A stretch of DNA of 64,000 nt from an uncultured Eubacteriales bacterium (GTDB lineage: Bacteria > Bacillota > Clostridia > Oscillospirales > Oscillospiraceae). The stretch lies in NCBI GenBank assembly GCA_900546915.1, contig UREY01000009.1, forward strand, positions 1 to 64,000, given 5' to 3'. Of the stretch, positions 1 through 7,994 are shown piece by piece. Within the stretch, counting starts at the first letter, position 1, and every line of letters begins with the position of its first letter. Made by a program: the position numbers and the translations under genes. A model generated the notes under the pieces. It made no database searches. It saw nothing but the letters and a program-made list of their open reading frames with translations, and was not told where the DNA came from.

Positions 1-278
1 GGAACGTGCTGAAACTCTCCGGCGGCCAGCAGCAGCGGGTAGCCATTGCAAGGGCATTAGCCAGCGAGGCTCCGGTGATTTTGGCGGACGAGCCTACCGG
101 TAACCTGGATGAGGACACCGCTCAGGATATTACAGAAATCCTGAAAGAAAGTGCCCATCAGATGAAGAAGTGTGTGATAGTCGTCACCCACTCGGGTGAG
201 CTGGCAAAACAGGCCGATGTGGTGTTCCGGCTGAAAAAGGGCGAGCTGAGCGTGGAGCAAAACAGGAAATCTTCATAA
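1..278 (+). CDS. ABC transporter ATP-binding protein, C-terminal fragment (5' end outside window)
   Basis: Only the last 90 or so codons are present; the frame is open to the left edge (reading frame starts at base 3). The visible part begins at the ABC signature [14 protein letters not shown], followed by Walker B ([12 protein letters not shown]) and the switch histidine (VVTHSGEL). The EPTGNLD form is typical of the MacB/LolD/bacitracin-type ATPases that energise a separate FtsX-like permease. No permease gene follows, so it must lie upstream if it is in the same operon. Substrate unknown. Confidence 0.9.
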   Translation, partial: NVLKLSGGQQQRVAIARALASEAPVILADEPTGNLDEDTAQDITEILKESAHQMKKCVIVVTHSGELAKQADVVFRLKKGELSVEQNRKSS

Positions 279-488
279 CTTTTTACAAAGCACGCCTATC
301 ATTTGACGAAATGGGCCAATCTGCCTTGTGCGGATCGGTCCATTTTGTCGCAAAAACTGTCTCCATCCGGTTTTGAAGAAACAATGATCGCCATGGTAAA
401 CTTGTCGACAAGGTTTTTGTGCCGTTCTTTTGCCCGGTTTGCAGGTCGGGGCGTGGGATAAAATGCATACAGGTATTGTATCTATGGG
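279..488. other. Intergenic stretch with a CTTGTCGACAAG palindrome
   Basis: No gene is supported here. The only notable element is the 12-bp perfect palindrome CTTGTCGACAAG at 401-412, flanked by AAA and followed by GTTTTTG. It could form a short stem with a T-run (a weak terminator for the ABC gene), or it could be a binding site, because TGTCGAC matches the Spo0A box TGTCGAA at 6 of 7 positions on both strands. The sequence does not decide between these. Confidence 0.3.
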
Positions 489-517
489 TTGCAGTTTTTA
501 ATTAGCTAAGCTATAAT
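489..517 (+). promoter_or_regulatory. Sigma-A promoter for the ORF at 546
   Basis: TTGCAG at 489-494 and a perfect TATAAT at 512-517 with a 17-bp spacer. The predicted transcription start is near 524, about 20 bases before the start codon at 546. Confidence 0.7.
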
Positions 518-545
518 AGGAACAAACTACATAGGAGATCGACAC

Positions 546-788
546 ATGAAAGAAGCTGGGAAAGCCTTCATGGCTGTCGAGAAGAGCCGCAGACTCTTAG
601 TGGCGAAAATGGCAAAGGTCATAGGTTCCATGCCATTTCGTGCCAACCGTTACAAAGAAGGACCGATTCGCCACTGTGCAACCCGCGCCAGTGCCATCCT
701 GCCCCAGGCGGTTCCAAATCCACCCCCGAAGCAAAAGGCTATGCACCGCTCCATAGAAATGTCCTCTGACTCCCGAGGAATAGGTTAA
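546..788 (+). CDS. Small hypothetical protein (80 aa)
   Basis: ATG preceded by AGGAG at about 532-536 and a good promoter at 489-517. The product is basic and Pro/Ser-containing with no recognisable domain, signal peptide or membrane segment; its composition (scattered R, K, P, S, C) is not convincingly protein-like. The strong promoter shows that something is transcribed. It could equally be the leader of the next gene at 824, 35 bases downstream, or an RNA. Treat the coding call as tentative. Confidence 0.4.
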   Translation: MKEAGKAFMAVEKSRRLLVAKMAKVIGSMPFRANRYKEGPIRHCATRASAILPQAVPNPPPKQKAMHRSIEMSSDSRGIG

Positions 789-823
789 AAGAAACCCTGT
801 TGCACATCATGAAGGAGAAGAAA

Positions 824-1123
824 ATGAAACAAAAAAATAAAATGATTACACTACCTTGCGACTGCAACTGCTGCATGCTTGTCGTGGAAAAGACTGTTTG
901 GGAAGACGGCAATGTCAATTATAACATCTCAATCCAAGATTCCAGGTATGACCATAACTACAACACTATTTTCGGCAGGATGAAACGAGCGGTAACCATT
1001 TTACTTGGAAAACCCATCTACTACAACGATCTCTATTTGGAAGGAGAAGAGACTTTTCGCAAACTTGCAAAGGATATCGGGGACCTAACGGCGTTTTCAT
1101 TCAGCGAAGATGCCAAACCGTAA
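824..1123 (+). CDS. Small cytoplasmic hypothetical protein (99 aa)
   Basis: I chose the ATG at 824 because AAGGAG (812-817) sits 6 bases before it; TTG at 800 and ATG at 809 in the same frame lack a site. The protein has an N-terminal Cys cluster (CDCNCC near residues 13-18), an acidic/aromatic middle and an ILLGKPIYYNDLYLEGEE-like segment. From memory it resembles a family of short uncharacterised proteins common in Clostridia and their mobile elements; I cannot name a function. It probably shares the promoter at 489-517 with the preceding ORF. Confidence 0.7.
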   Translation: MKQKNKMITLPCDCNCCMLVVEKTVWEDGNVNYNISIQDSRYDHNYNTIFGRMKRAVTILLGKPIYYNDLYLEGEETFRKLAKDIGDLTAFSFSEDAKP

Positions 1124-1443
1124 AAGCTGTGATTCTCATGTAGCGGCACAGAATGGAGAGTTTTGCGGCAGAGCCGGCGCGTACTTAGATTAGTCCCTTC
1201 ATGCGTTTTCCTACTGGTTGCGTGAGGAATTGCAGGTAAGACAGGCCAGCCAAAATACCATTTCCCATGCTGCCCACGCTTCAGCCCCCTCGTTTTTTGT
1301 CGTACGGATCGACGTTCTTCTCGTCGAATTCCTTCTTTTTTCTATTTTTCTCCTTTTTCGCAAGTCGTTTTTCTTCTTTGTGTAGTCTTTGATTTCAAAA
1401 TTTATTATGATGAAATTAGACTAAAAACAAAGGAGAGATTCTA
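1124..1443. other. Intergenic region with Spo0A-box-like heptamers
   Basis: No gene seen. The second half (about 1280-1390) is strikingly pyrimidine-rich on the plus strand. Two heptamers close to the Spo0A box TGTCGAA occur: TGTCGTA at 1298-1304 and CGTCGAA at 1322-1328, each 6 of 7. No well-spaced -35/-10 pair is evident; TATTAT/TATGAT at about 1403-1411 could serve as a -10. The gene downstream encodes a Spo0A-like DNA-binding domain. Confidence 0.35.
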
Positions 1444-1788
1444 ATGCGAGAACTCAGAAAACTTCTGTACCGCTTCGGCATTTACAAAACCCAGGAGGGC
1501 TACGATCCTTTGCTGGTGGCCGTGGAGCTGATTCTGGAAGACTTTGAGCTGCTGAGCAGTCTCACCAAAAGGCTCTATCCCATTGTCGCCGCTATTTGTG
1601 AAAATACCCCCGGCGCTGTGGAACGCAACATTCGCTTCTGTGTCACAAGAGCCTGGGAGGCCAATCCGGCGCTGTTCACCGAGCTTGCCCAGCGTCCCAT
1701 TTCCCAGCCTCCTACCACCGGCGACTTCCTGTGCATGCTACATAACTACATGGACGACATCCTGTTTGAGCAGTTCCAACCGAAATAA
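1444..1788 (+). CDS. Spo0A C-terminal-domain-like DNA-binding protein (114 aa)
   Basis: ATG with AAAGGAG at 1429-1435. The segment RLYPIVAAICENTPGAVERNIRFCVTRAW (roughly residues 43-71, given here broken: RLYPIVAAIC then ENTPGAVERN then IRFCVTRAW) matches the recognition-helix region of the sporulation regulator Spo0A, where the equivalent helices read LYPxIAxxxxTTPxRVERAIRHAIExAW. The receiver domain of full-length Spo0A (about 260 aa) is absent, so this is a stand-alone effector domain lacking a phosphorylation site. It may compete with, assist or specialise Spo0A; that is inference. A strong hairpin terminator follows directly, so it is monocistronic. Confidence 0.75.
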   Translation: MRELRKLLYRFGIYKTQEGYDPLLVAVELILEDFELLSSLTKRLYPIVAAICENTPGAVERNIRFCVTRAWEANPALFTELAQRPISQPPTTGDFLCMLHNYMDDILFEQFQPK

Positions 1789-1794
1789 ACTTCA

Positions 1795-1828
1795 CGCGGC
1801 TTCCCAGACTCATGCTTGGGAAGCCGCG
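1795..1828 (+). terminator. Hairpin terminator after the Spo0A-like gene
   Basis: Perfect 12-bp arms CGCGGCTTCCCA (1795-1806) and TGGGAAGCCGCG (1817-1828) with a 10-base loop, beginning 7 bases after the stop codon. The T-run after it is short (TTTT at about 1833), so efficiency is uncertain. Confidence 0.7.
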
Positions 1829-1915
1829 TAACCTTTTGAGCATAATCTTCAAAATATTGAGCTCACAGGAACCCGCTTCATCCGGTCCCTACCCAAAATT
1901 TGTGCATGATAATTC

Positions 1916-1943
1916 TTGACAAATTTCGAATCCCTGCTATAAT
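1916..1943 (+). promoter_or_regulatory. Promoter of tRNA-Gly
   Basis: Consensus TTGACA (1916-1921) and TATAAT (1938-1943), 16-bp spacer, placed 12 bases before the tRNA 5' end. Confidence 0.85.
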
Positions 1944-1955
1944 AAGGATGTTCTT

Positions 1956-2031
1956 GCGGGTGTAGCTCATCCGGTAGAGCGCCACCTTGCCAAGGTGGAG
2001 GTAGCGAGTTCGAGCCTCGTCACCCGCTCCA
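1956..2031 (+). tRNA. tRNA-Gly (anticodon GCC)
   Basis: Acceptor arms GCGGGTG (1956-1962) and CACCCGC (2021-2027) pair perfectly. The anticodon stem CCACC/GGTGG encloses the loop TTGCCAA with anticodon GCC at 1989-1991. The T-arm contains GTTCGAG. The discriminator T and a genome-encoded CCA (2029-2031) are present. A dedicated promoter and terminator make it a single-tRNA transcription unit. Confidence 0.97.
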
Positions 2032-2036
2032 TTGCA

Positions 2037-2073
2037 GATTCAGAGCAAAGTTTTCTTTGCTCTGAATCTTTTT
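2037..2073 (+). terminator. Rho-independent terminator of tRNA-Gly
   Basis: Perfect 14-bp arms GATTCAGAGCAAAG (2037-2050) and CTTTGCTCTGAATC (2055-2068), TTTT loop, followed by TTTTT. Confidence 0.93.
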
Positions 2074-2186
2074 GCCCATGATCCCGGCAGTCCTTTCCAT
2101 CTTGTGGAAACGAGACCCGCACAAACTTTGATTTTCAAAACGACCCACGTGCAATTTTCATATCTATATATAAAATAGTAAAATTA

Positions 2187-2226
2187 TATTTAAAAATCAG
2201 CAAGACTTGTAAGGTCTTGCTGATTT
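2187..2226 (-). terminator. Terminator of the ABC exporter operon
   Basis: Perfect 13-bp arms AAATCAGCAAGAC (2194-2206) and GTCTTGCTGATTT (2214-2226). On the minus strand the stem is followed by TTTTTAAAT, so it serves the exporter genes, whose last stop codon is at 2260. Confidence 0.85.
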
Positions 2227-2259
2227 CATACTTGGGACACAGAACAATCGTTTTCCCCT

Positions 2260-4071
2260 CTACCCGGCAAATTGTGCATAATATAGTCTGGCATAAAAAC
2301 CGTTCTGAGCCATGAGGCTTTCATGGGTTCCCTGCTCTACCACGCGCCCTTCCTGCATCACCAGAATGTGATCCGCATGGCGAATGGTGGACAGCCGATG
2401 GGCAATGACAAAGCAGGTCTTTCCTTCCATCAGGGTTTCCATCGCAGCTTGAATTTCCTGCTCCGTCTGAGTATCCACATTGGAGGTCGCCTCGTCCAAA
2501 ATTAACATCGAGCTGTCCAAGAGCATCGCCCGGGCGATGGTCAAAAGCTGCCGCTGGCCTTTGGAGATCCCGGCGCCGTTATCCTGGAGCACCGTATCGT
2601 AGCCGTCGGGCAACGCCATGATAAAGTTGTGAATCCGGGCGGCTTTGGCTGCGGCAATCACTTCCTGGCGGGTGGCGTTTTCCCGGCCATAGGCAATGTT
2701 TTCAAAAATTGTACCGGAAAACAGCCAGGTATCCTGCAGCACCATACTGTAAGCCCGCCGGAGGGAGGACCGGGTCACGGTCTGAATCTCCTGCCCGTCC
2801 ACCTGAATACTCCCTTTCTGCACATCGTAAAACCGCATTAAAAGGTTGATAATGGTGGTCTTTCCCGCCCCGGTCGGGCCAACGATGGCCACCAAAGAGC
2901 CGGGCTTGGCGCAAAGATCAAAGTCCTGAATGACCGGCTTTTGCGGATCGTAGCCAAATGTCACCTGCTCCAGAGCAACGGCTCCTTGTACATTCGTCAG
3001 TTCCCGGGCCTCCGGCGCATCGGCGGGTTCCTGCTGGGCATCCATTAGTCCAAACACGCGTTCTGCCGCCGCAAAGGCGCTTTGCAGCTCGCCCACAATG
3101 TTGGCCACCTCGTTGATCGGGCCGGAAAACTTCCGGGAGTACTGGACAAAGCTGGAAAGATCTCCCAGCTGTATGCCGCCGGACAGGTACAGAAGCGACC
3201 CGAATACACAGACCATGGTCAGGGAGAGATTGTTGATGCAGTTGACCGAGGGCCCCACAATGGTCCCGTTGGCCTCCGCCGCAGTATAGGCGTCCACCGC
3301 TTTGCGGTTTTTTTCGTCAAACGCTTCAAGAACCGCCGCCTCCTGGCCGTACGCCTTCGTGGTTTTCTGCCCGTTCATCATTTCCTCGGTGAAGCCGTTG
3401 AGTTCGCCCAGCGCCGCGCTACGGCGCCGGAAGAGGGGCCGCACCCGGGTGGTAATGTACCGGGTGAACAGAACGGTCAGCGGAATGGTCACACAGAAAA
3501 TCAGCGCCAGCTCCGGTGCAATCGACAGCATCATAACCAGGGATACCACCACCGTCACCACCGTTTGCAGAACCTGCAGCAGATCCGCCGAAAGGGACTG
3601 ATTGACCGTATCCACGTCGTAGGTGATGATGCTCAAAATGTCGCCTGTCTGATACCGGTCAAAAAAGCCCACCGGCAAATGCGCCAAATTTTCAAATACG
3701 TCCCTTCTCATTTGCCAGACCACCTGCCGGGAGAGATGGATCATCACCCGGGACAGCCCATAGGACATGACGGCCGACAGCGTATAGGTCACCGCCATGG
3801 TCACTACGCGGTTTAGCACCAGGTCGAAATTAATCCGGCCTGCTCCGGCTGCGATTGCATTGATGGCTTCCCCCGCCAGGCGGGGACCCACCAGAGACAG
3901 CGTGCTGGAACCCAGGCAGAGAAATACAGCCAGCGCCAGCAGAAGCCGGTTCCGCCCCAGATAGCGCCAAAAGCGAAGCAGAATCTCTCCCCGCTTACGG
4001 GTCGGCATTTGCCGGATCTCGCTCCCCCGGCCGCGAAGTCCGGTTTCATTTAAGCCGGATCGGTTTGCCAT
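2260..4071 (-). CDS. ABC exporter, permease-ATPase half-transporter (subunit 2)
   Basis: 603-residue type IV ABC exporter half: a six-helix transmembrane domain (about residues 40-330), then a nucleotide-binding domain with Walker A GPTGAGKTT (about residue 400), signature ISKGQRQ, Walker B MLILDEATSNVD with the catalytic Glu, and switch His (AHRLSTI). The signature is degenerate (SKGQ for SGGQ), whereas Walker B and the H-loop are intact. This is the pattern of the catalytically competent NBD of heterodimeric multidrug exporters (LmrCD, BmrCD, TM287/288 type). The start overlaps the end of the partner gene by 22 bases, implying translational coupling. Probably exports lipophilic compounds at the membrane; the substrate is unknown. 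Confidence 0.93.
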   Translation of the reverse strand: MANRSGLNETGLRGRGSEIRQMPTRKRGEILLRFWRYLGRNRLLLALAVFLCLGSSTLSLVGPRLAGEAINAIAAGAGRINFDLVLNRVVTMAVTYTLSAVMSYGLSRVMIHLSRQVVWQMRRDVFENLAHLPVGFFDRYQTGDILSIITYDVDTVNQSLSADLLQVLQTVVTVVVSLVMMLSIAPELALIFCVTIPLTVLFTRYITTRVRPLFRRRSAALGELNGFTEEMMNGQKTTKAYGQEAAVLEAFDEKNRKAVDAYTAAEANGTIVGPSVNCINNLSLTMVCVFGSLLYLSGGIQLGDLSSFVQYSRKFSGPINEVANIVGELQSAFAAAERVFGLMDAQQEPADAPEARELTNVQGAVALEQVTFGYDPQKPVIQDFDLCAKPGSLVAIVGPTGAGKTTIINLLMRFYDVQKGSIQVDGQEIQTVTRSSLRRAYSMVLQDTWLFSGTIFENIAYGRENATRQEVIAAAKAARIHNFIMALPDGYDTVLQDNGAGISKGQRQLLTIARAMLLDSSMLILDEATSNVDTQTEQEIQAAMETLMEGKTCFVIAHRLSTIRHADHILVMQEGRVVEQGTHESLMAQNGFYARLYYAQFAG

Positions 4072-5777
4072 ACATCTCCACCTCCTTCCGCACCCATTTG
4101 CGTTTCGGCAATCTGCCGGTAAGCCGGACAGGTGCGCAATAAGCTCGAATGGTTTCCCCGGCCGATGACGCGCCCCTCCTCCAACACCAGAATCAGATCC
4201 GCATGGCGTAAGCTGCTGATCCGTTGGGCCACAATAATTTGGGTGACGCCGGCCATATCCCGGCGCAGAGCCTGGCGCAAGGCGGCGTCCGTCCGGTAAT
4301 CCAGGGCGCTGGAGGCGTCATCCAAAACCAAAAGCTCCGGCTTTCCCGCCAGCGCCCGGGCAATGGCCAGCCGTTGCTTTTGACCGCCGGACAAGTTGTT
4401 GCCCCGGACTGCCACGGGATGGTCCATCCCCTTGCGGAAAATAAAGTCTGCCTGTGCAATCCGGGCCGCCTGATCTAGGGATTCCGGGGGAAGCTTCCGG
4501 CAAAATTGGATGTTTCCGGCCAGGGTCCCCTCCATGATGAAGTCGTTTTGAAAAACCACGCCAAATTTCGGGCGCAGCTCCTCCGGCGTATAGCTCTTGA
4601 GATTCCGCCCGTCCAGAAATATCGCACCCTGGTCCGGATCATAAAACCGGAGGAGCAGATTCACCAGGGTCGTCTTTCCGCTCCCGGTGGCGCCCAAAAT
4701 TCCCAGAGTTTGACCGCGTTCCAGGGTAAAGCTCAAATGAGAGAGATTATCGGATACATGATTATAAGAAAAGCTCACATCGCGGAACTCCAAATATCCC
4801 GTCGCCCGCTCCCCGCCGGTCTCCACCGCCAGGTCTTGCGGCAGGTTGAGCACTTCCACAACCCGCTTGGCGCTGGCCTCGCCCTTGGACCAGATGATGA
4901 AAATTCGGGTGACGCCCAGCATCGCGTTGAGGATCATGGTAAAGTAGTTTAAAAACGCAATGATAACCCCGGGCTGGGTCAGGCCGCCGTTTACCCGGTA
5001 AGCGCCTAATAGAACCACCCCGGTAAGCCCCAGATTCAAAATCAACGTAGCCGTCGGGTTGGTCAGCGCCGTAATCCCGCCGACCTTTCGGTCTACGGCA
5101 CACAGATTCCCGTTGACTTCACCAAATCTTCTGGTCTCATATTCCGTTTTGCTCAGCGCCTTAATCACTCGGATGCCGGTGATGTTTTCCTGAACCACCC
5201 GAACCATCCGGTCCAGAACCCCCTGCTCCTTGGTGTACAAGGGAACGCTGGTTTTTGTAACAAAATATACCAGGACCCCAATCAAAGGCAGCGTGGCAAT
5301 GAGCACCATTGCCAGTCCCGCGTCCATGTACAGGGTGATACACACGCCGCCCAATAGCAGGATCGGCCCCCGAACCCCCAGCCGCTGCATGCGGGCCAGG
5401 AGCTGATTGACGTTATAAGTATCGCTGGTCAAGCGCGACACCGCAGAAGGCAGCGTCAGCCGATCCAGCTGTCTGGCAGACAGGGTATCCAGACGCTGAA
5501 ACAGGTCATGACGCAAAGCCAGCGTGATGTTCCCCGCGCTTTTGGCGGACATGCGGTTGGCCACAATATTGGACGACACGCACAGCAGCGCGCAGAGCAC
5601 CATCGCTCCACCGGTCAGCAGAATCCCGCTGCGGCTTCCGGTCGGCACGACATCATCCAAAATGGTCTCCAATAAATACGGAATCAACAGCTCCACCAGA
5701 GCGCCAAAGAACTTAATGAGCATCGTCAGGAGAATATAGCCATAATAGGGGCGAATATACCGACGCAAACCTGTCAT
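4050..5777 (-). CDS. ABC exporter, permease-ATPase half-transporter (subunit 1)
   Basis: 575-residue half-transporter with an N-terminal six-helix domain and a C-terminal NBD: Walker A GATGSGKTT, intact signature LSGGQKQ, Walker B LLVLDDASSALD. The catalytic Glu after Walker B is Asp, and the switch His is Gln (AQRISSL). This NBD therefore contributes the degenerate ATP site, while its good signature completes the active site of subunit 2. It follows the MarR gene by 13 bases and is presumably repressed by it. Multidrug efflux is the usual role of MarR-linked heterodimers; the substrate is not predictable. Confidence 0.93.
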   Translation of the reverse strand: MTGLRRYIRPYYGYILLTMLIKFFGALVELLIPYLLETILDDVVPTGSRSGILLTGGAMVLCALLCVSSNIVANRMSAKSAGNITLALRHDLFQRLDTLSARQLDRLTLPSAVSRLTSDTYNVNQLLARMQRLGVRGPILLLGGVCITLYMDAGLAMVLIATLPLIGVLVYFVTKTSVPLYTKEQGVLDRMVRVVQENITGIRVIKALSKTEYETRRFGEVNGNLCAVDRKVGGITALTNPTATLILNLGLTGVVLLGAYRVNGGLTQPGVIIAFLNYFTMILNAMLGVTRIFIIWSKGEASAKRVVEVLNLPQDLAVETGGERATGYLEFRDVSFSYNHVSDNLSHLSFTLERGQTLGILGATGSGKTTLVNLLLRFYDPDQGAIFLDGRNLKSYTPEELRPKFGVVFQNDFIMEGTLAGNIQFCRKLPPESLDQAARIAQADFIFRKGMDHPVAVRGNNLSGGQKQRLAIARALAGKPELLVLDDASSALDYRTDAALRQALRRDMAGVTQIIVAQRISSLRHADLILVLEEGRVIGRGNHSSLLRTCPAYRQIAETQMGAEGGGDVWQTDPA

Positions 5778-5790
5778 ATGAAATTCCCCC

Positions 5791-6219
5791 CTAACCCTGG
5801 CCGGTACGAACTGCGGCCCGGTTTTTCAGCTTCTCTAAAATTCTCTTCAAGCCGTCGCGTTCTTCCTCCGTCAGGTCCTGAGTGATCCAGGCTTCCCACT
5901 CGCCCAAAACCCGTCGAATTTCCGGAAGGGCAGCCTCCGCCTGGTCCGTCGGATACAGCCTCGTCACCCTCCGGTCGCTGTCTGAGCAAACCCGCCGGAC
6001 AAAGCCCGCCTCCTCCAAAACGGCAAGCTGACGGGCCACGCTGCTCTTGCTAAAATAAGTTCTTCGGGCCAGCTGCTCTTGAGAGATTCCGGGGCAACTA
6101 CAGATTTCCAGCAAATAACTGGCATGACAGGACTTTAACCCCAGAGGCGCCAGCTGCTCCGCCCGGTACTGCGCCGCGCACCGGGCAATCGAATCCAGCT
6201 CCCTCATAAAAAGGGACAT
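5791..6219 (-). CDS. MarR-family transcriptional regulator
   Basis: Start chosen at 6219 because AAGGAG (complement of 6231-6236) precedes it; an in-frame extension to 6297 would read through the promoter and operators. The 142-residue product has the MarR winged helix: recognition helix region ISQEQLARRTYFSKSSVARQL and wing DSDRRVTRLYPT. First gene of an operon with the two exporter subunits, so it is most likely a ligand-responsive repressor of efflux. Two matching palindromes lie at its own promoter, indicating autoregulation. Confidence 0.92.
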   Translation of the reverse strand: MSLFMRELDSIARCAAQYRAEQLAPLGLKSCHASYLLEICSCPGISQEQLARRTYFSKSSVARQLAVLEEAGFVRRVCSDSDRRVTRLYPTDQAEAALPEIRRVLGEWEAWITQDLTEEERDGLKRILEKLKNRAAVRTGQG

Positions 6220-6247
6220 TTGACACCCGCCTCCTTCTACTGATCTC

Positions 6248-6305
6248 GTTGCATATGCAACTGTTGCGTGCGCAACTATTATAGCACATTCCCACACGCT
6301 GTCAA
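6248..6305 (-). promoter_or_regulatory. marR-exporter promoter with two palindromic operators
   Basis: On the minus strand TTGACA (6300-6305), 16-bp spacer, TATAAT (6278-6283). Immediately downstream lie two 14-bp inverted repeats: GTTGCGTGCGCAAC-type at 6263-6276 and GTTGCATATGCAAC at 6248-6261, centres 15 bp apart. They cover the transcription start, so a bound MarR dimer pair would block RNA polymerase. Confidence 0.85.
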
Positions 6306-6322
6306 GCCGCCGTTCGGAACCT

Positions 6323-6377
6323 AAAAAAGACCTGCCTGCCGGATGAATACCGATGGGGTATTCACCCGGCAGGCAGG
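6323..6377 (-). terminator. Terminator of spoIIGA-sigE
   Basis: About 20-bp arms (6331-6350 and 6358-6377) with one mismatch; on the minus strand a run of six T follows (complement of 6323-6328). It lies about 40 bases beyond the sigE stop. Confidence 0.88.
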
Positions 6378-6419
6378 CGCTTTCCGGATACGTTTACAAT
6401 GTCGCAAAAGCTGTACAAT

Positions 6420-7124
6420 TTACGAAGTCTGCTTCAAGATTTCCCGGCGCAGGCGGGTCATAATTCGTTTTTCCAGGCGGGAGATATAGGACTGAGAAAT
6501 TCCCATCAGGTCCGCCACTTCTTTCTGCGTCTTTTCCCGGCGGCCCGCCAAGCCAAAGCGAAGAATGACAATTTTTTTCTCCCGCTCCGGAAGCCGCTCC
6601 AACGCCTCTCTCAACAGCTGTTGGTCCACCATATCCTCCAGGGGGCGGGAAATCAAATCTCCGTCTGTTCCCAAAACGTCGGAGAGCAGCAGCTCGTTGC
6701 CGTCCCAATCGGTATTGATGGGTTCGTCCAGAGAAATTTCCGTTTTCTGATTGGCAATCTTCCGGATGTGCATTAAAATCTCATTCTCAATGCAACGGGA
6801 CGCGTAGGTAGCCAATTTGATGTTTTTCTCCCGCCGGTACGTACTCACGGCTTTAATCAAACCAATGGTGCCGATGGAGATCAAATCCTCAATGTTCACC
6901 CCTGTGTTTTCAAAGCGCCGGGCAATATAGACCACCAGCCGGAGATTCCGTTCAATGAGTACGCTTTTGGCTTTCGAGTCCCCCGCCTCCATCTGAACCA
7001 GGTACTCCTGCTCCTGATCAGAAGGCAGGGGTGGGGGCAGCACGTCGCTGCCGCCTATGTAGTAAATGCTGCCGGTCTTCCACAGGCCCAAACGCTGCAA
7101 CAACCAAAACCAAAATTTACGCAT
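6420..7124 (-). CDS. sigE: RNA polymerase sporulation sigma factor SigE
   Basis: 234 residues with the sigma-70 layout: region 2 ([20 protein letters not shown], then [14 protein letters not shown] and [17 protein letters not shown]) and region 4 ([15 protein letters not shown], then [22 protein letters not shown]). The N-terminal hydrophobic stretch ([12 protein letters not shown]) matches the pro-sequence that SpoIIGA removes to activate mother-cell sigma-E. The gene lies directly downstream of spoIIGA with an 8-base overlap, the conserved arrangement in endospore formers. It directs mother-cell transcription after asymmetric division. Confidence 0.95.
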   Translation of the reverse strand: MRKFWFWLLQRLGLWKTGSIYYIGGSDVLPPPLPSDQEQEYLVQMEAGDSKAKSVLIERNLRLVVYIARRFENTGVNIEDLISIGTIGLIKAVSTYRREKNIKLATYASRCIENEILMHIRKIANQKTEISLDEPINTDWDGNELLLSDVLGTDGDLISRPLEDMVDQQLLREALERLPEREKKIVILRFGLAGRREKTQKEVADLMGISQSYISRLEKRIMTRLRREILKQTS

Positions 7125-7908
7125 ATTGTCCCCCTCCTGTTAAAGCCTCATATTCTCCCGCCGCCGACAACCGGTCCGGCGCAAAAGCCACCAGAGATCC
7201 GGCGGGCCTGCCCCCAATGGTCACCCGGTCGCACTGCACCGCCAAAAGCAGGCCACCGGCTCCGACTGCCCGGTAAGGAATCAAGCGGCACTTTACAGCC
7301 GGCGCCCGGCTGCGCAATGTCGTCATCGCCTGACTGGGATCCCGAAGCTGCTCCCGCTGGATGGGTAACAGGCGTTCCGCCGCGTCACATTGCGCGACCA
7401 AAACGCTCTGCCCGCTGAAGGGGTCGGACAGCGTATTGCCGGAATCCCGGAGCGCTGTAAGCTGCACCTGCTTGTTTCCCAGCGTGATGGACACCGGTAC
7501 CAGCTGACCGGCGTGTCCCATTCCCCCGCGGAGAAACAGGCGGCACAAAAGAACCAGAAAACCGGCTCCCAAAACCAGCGCCCAAAAGCTCCGCAGCTGG
7601 AGGCACAGCGCCAATCCCCCTAAGGCCAGACTGAGACCCAAAAACAAAAGTCCCTGGCGGAGCTGCTGCCGGCCAAAACCAAAGGCTGCCGCCACCATCA
7701 GCCCCAAAAACACCACCCGCCACAGGTTGCCTGCCAGAAAGCCAAGCCCCGGCAAAACACAGGCGCCTGCATATACAGCGCCGATTCCGGCACCGGCTCC
7801 CAATCGCCAGGGCGCTGCCCGTGCGCCGGTGAGCTGAGCCGTGGCCCGAAGCAAGCCGTAATTGACTGCAAAATTTAAGAGCACCACCAGATCCAGATAC
7901 ACCTTCAA
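7117..7908 (-). CDS. spoIIGA: SpoIIGA, membrane protease that processes pro-sigma-E
   Basis: I start it at a TTG (7908) giving [13 protein letters not shown], which aligns with the known SpoIIGA N-terminus; GGGGGAG lies about 7 bases upstream. The N-terminal half has about five hydrophobic membrane segments (residues 5-125). The C-terminal half is an aspartic-protease-like domain with the active-site motif DSGN (Asp155), compared with DTGN in Bacillus. It cleaves the sigma-E pro-peptide after a forespore signal, at the septal membrane. At 263 residues it is slightly shorter than the roughly 300-residue Bacillus protein. Confidence 0.93.
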   Translation of the reverse strand: MKVYLDLVVLLNFAVNYGLLRATAQLTGARAAPWRLGAGAGIGAVYAGACVLPGLGFLAGNLWRVVFLGLMVAAAFGFGRQQLRQGLLFLGLSLALGGLALCLQLRSFWALVLGAGFLVLLCRLFLRGGMGHAGQLVPVSITLGNKQVQLTALRDSGNTLSDPFSGQSVLVAQCDAAERLLPIQREQLRDPSQAMTTLRSRAPAVKCRLIPYRAVGAGGLLLAVQCDRVTIGGRPAGSLVAFAPDRLSAAGEYEALTGGGQYA

Positions 7909-7959
7909 AACGTCTCCCCCTTCCGTGCCGTTGCCTTTCCCCTGGTCTTGATGCCCTTT

Positions 7960-7994
7960 AGTATAGCCGTCCCGGGACAAAAAACAGGTCGCAA
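7960..7994 (-). promoter_or_regulatory. Possible spoIIG-type promoter with long spacer
   Basis: On the minus strand TTGCGA (complement of 7989-7994) and TATACT (complement of 7960-7965) are 23 bp apart. The Bacillus spoIIG promoter is known for an over-long spacer of 22 bp and dependence on phosphorylated Spo0A. A Spo0A-box-like TTCGACG occurs further upstream (complement of CGTCGAA, 8116-8122). The assignment is tentative. Confidence 0.35.

Noticed and set aside
1-2100. Mobile element at the left end
   Set aside because: Small unknown ORFs next to a tRNA suggested an integrated element, but there is no integrase, transposase or duplicated tRNA 3' end.
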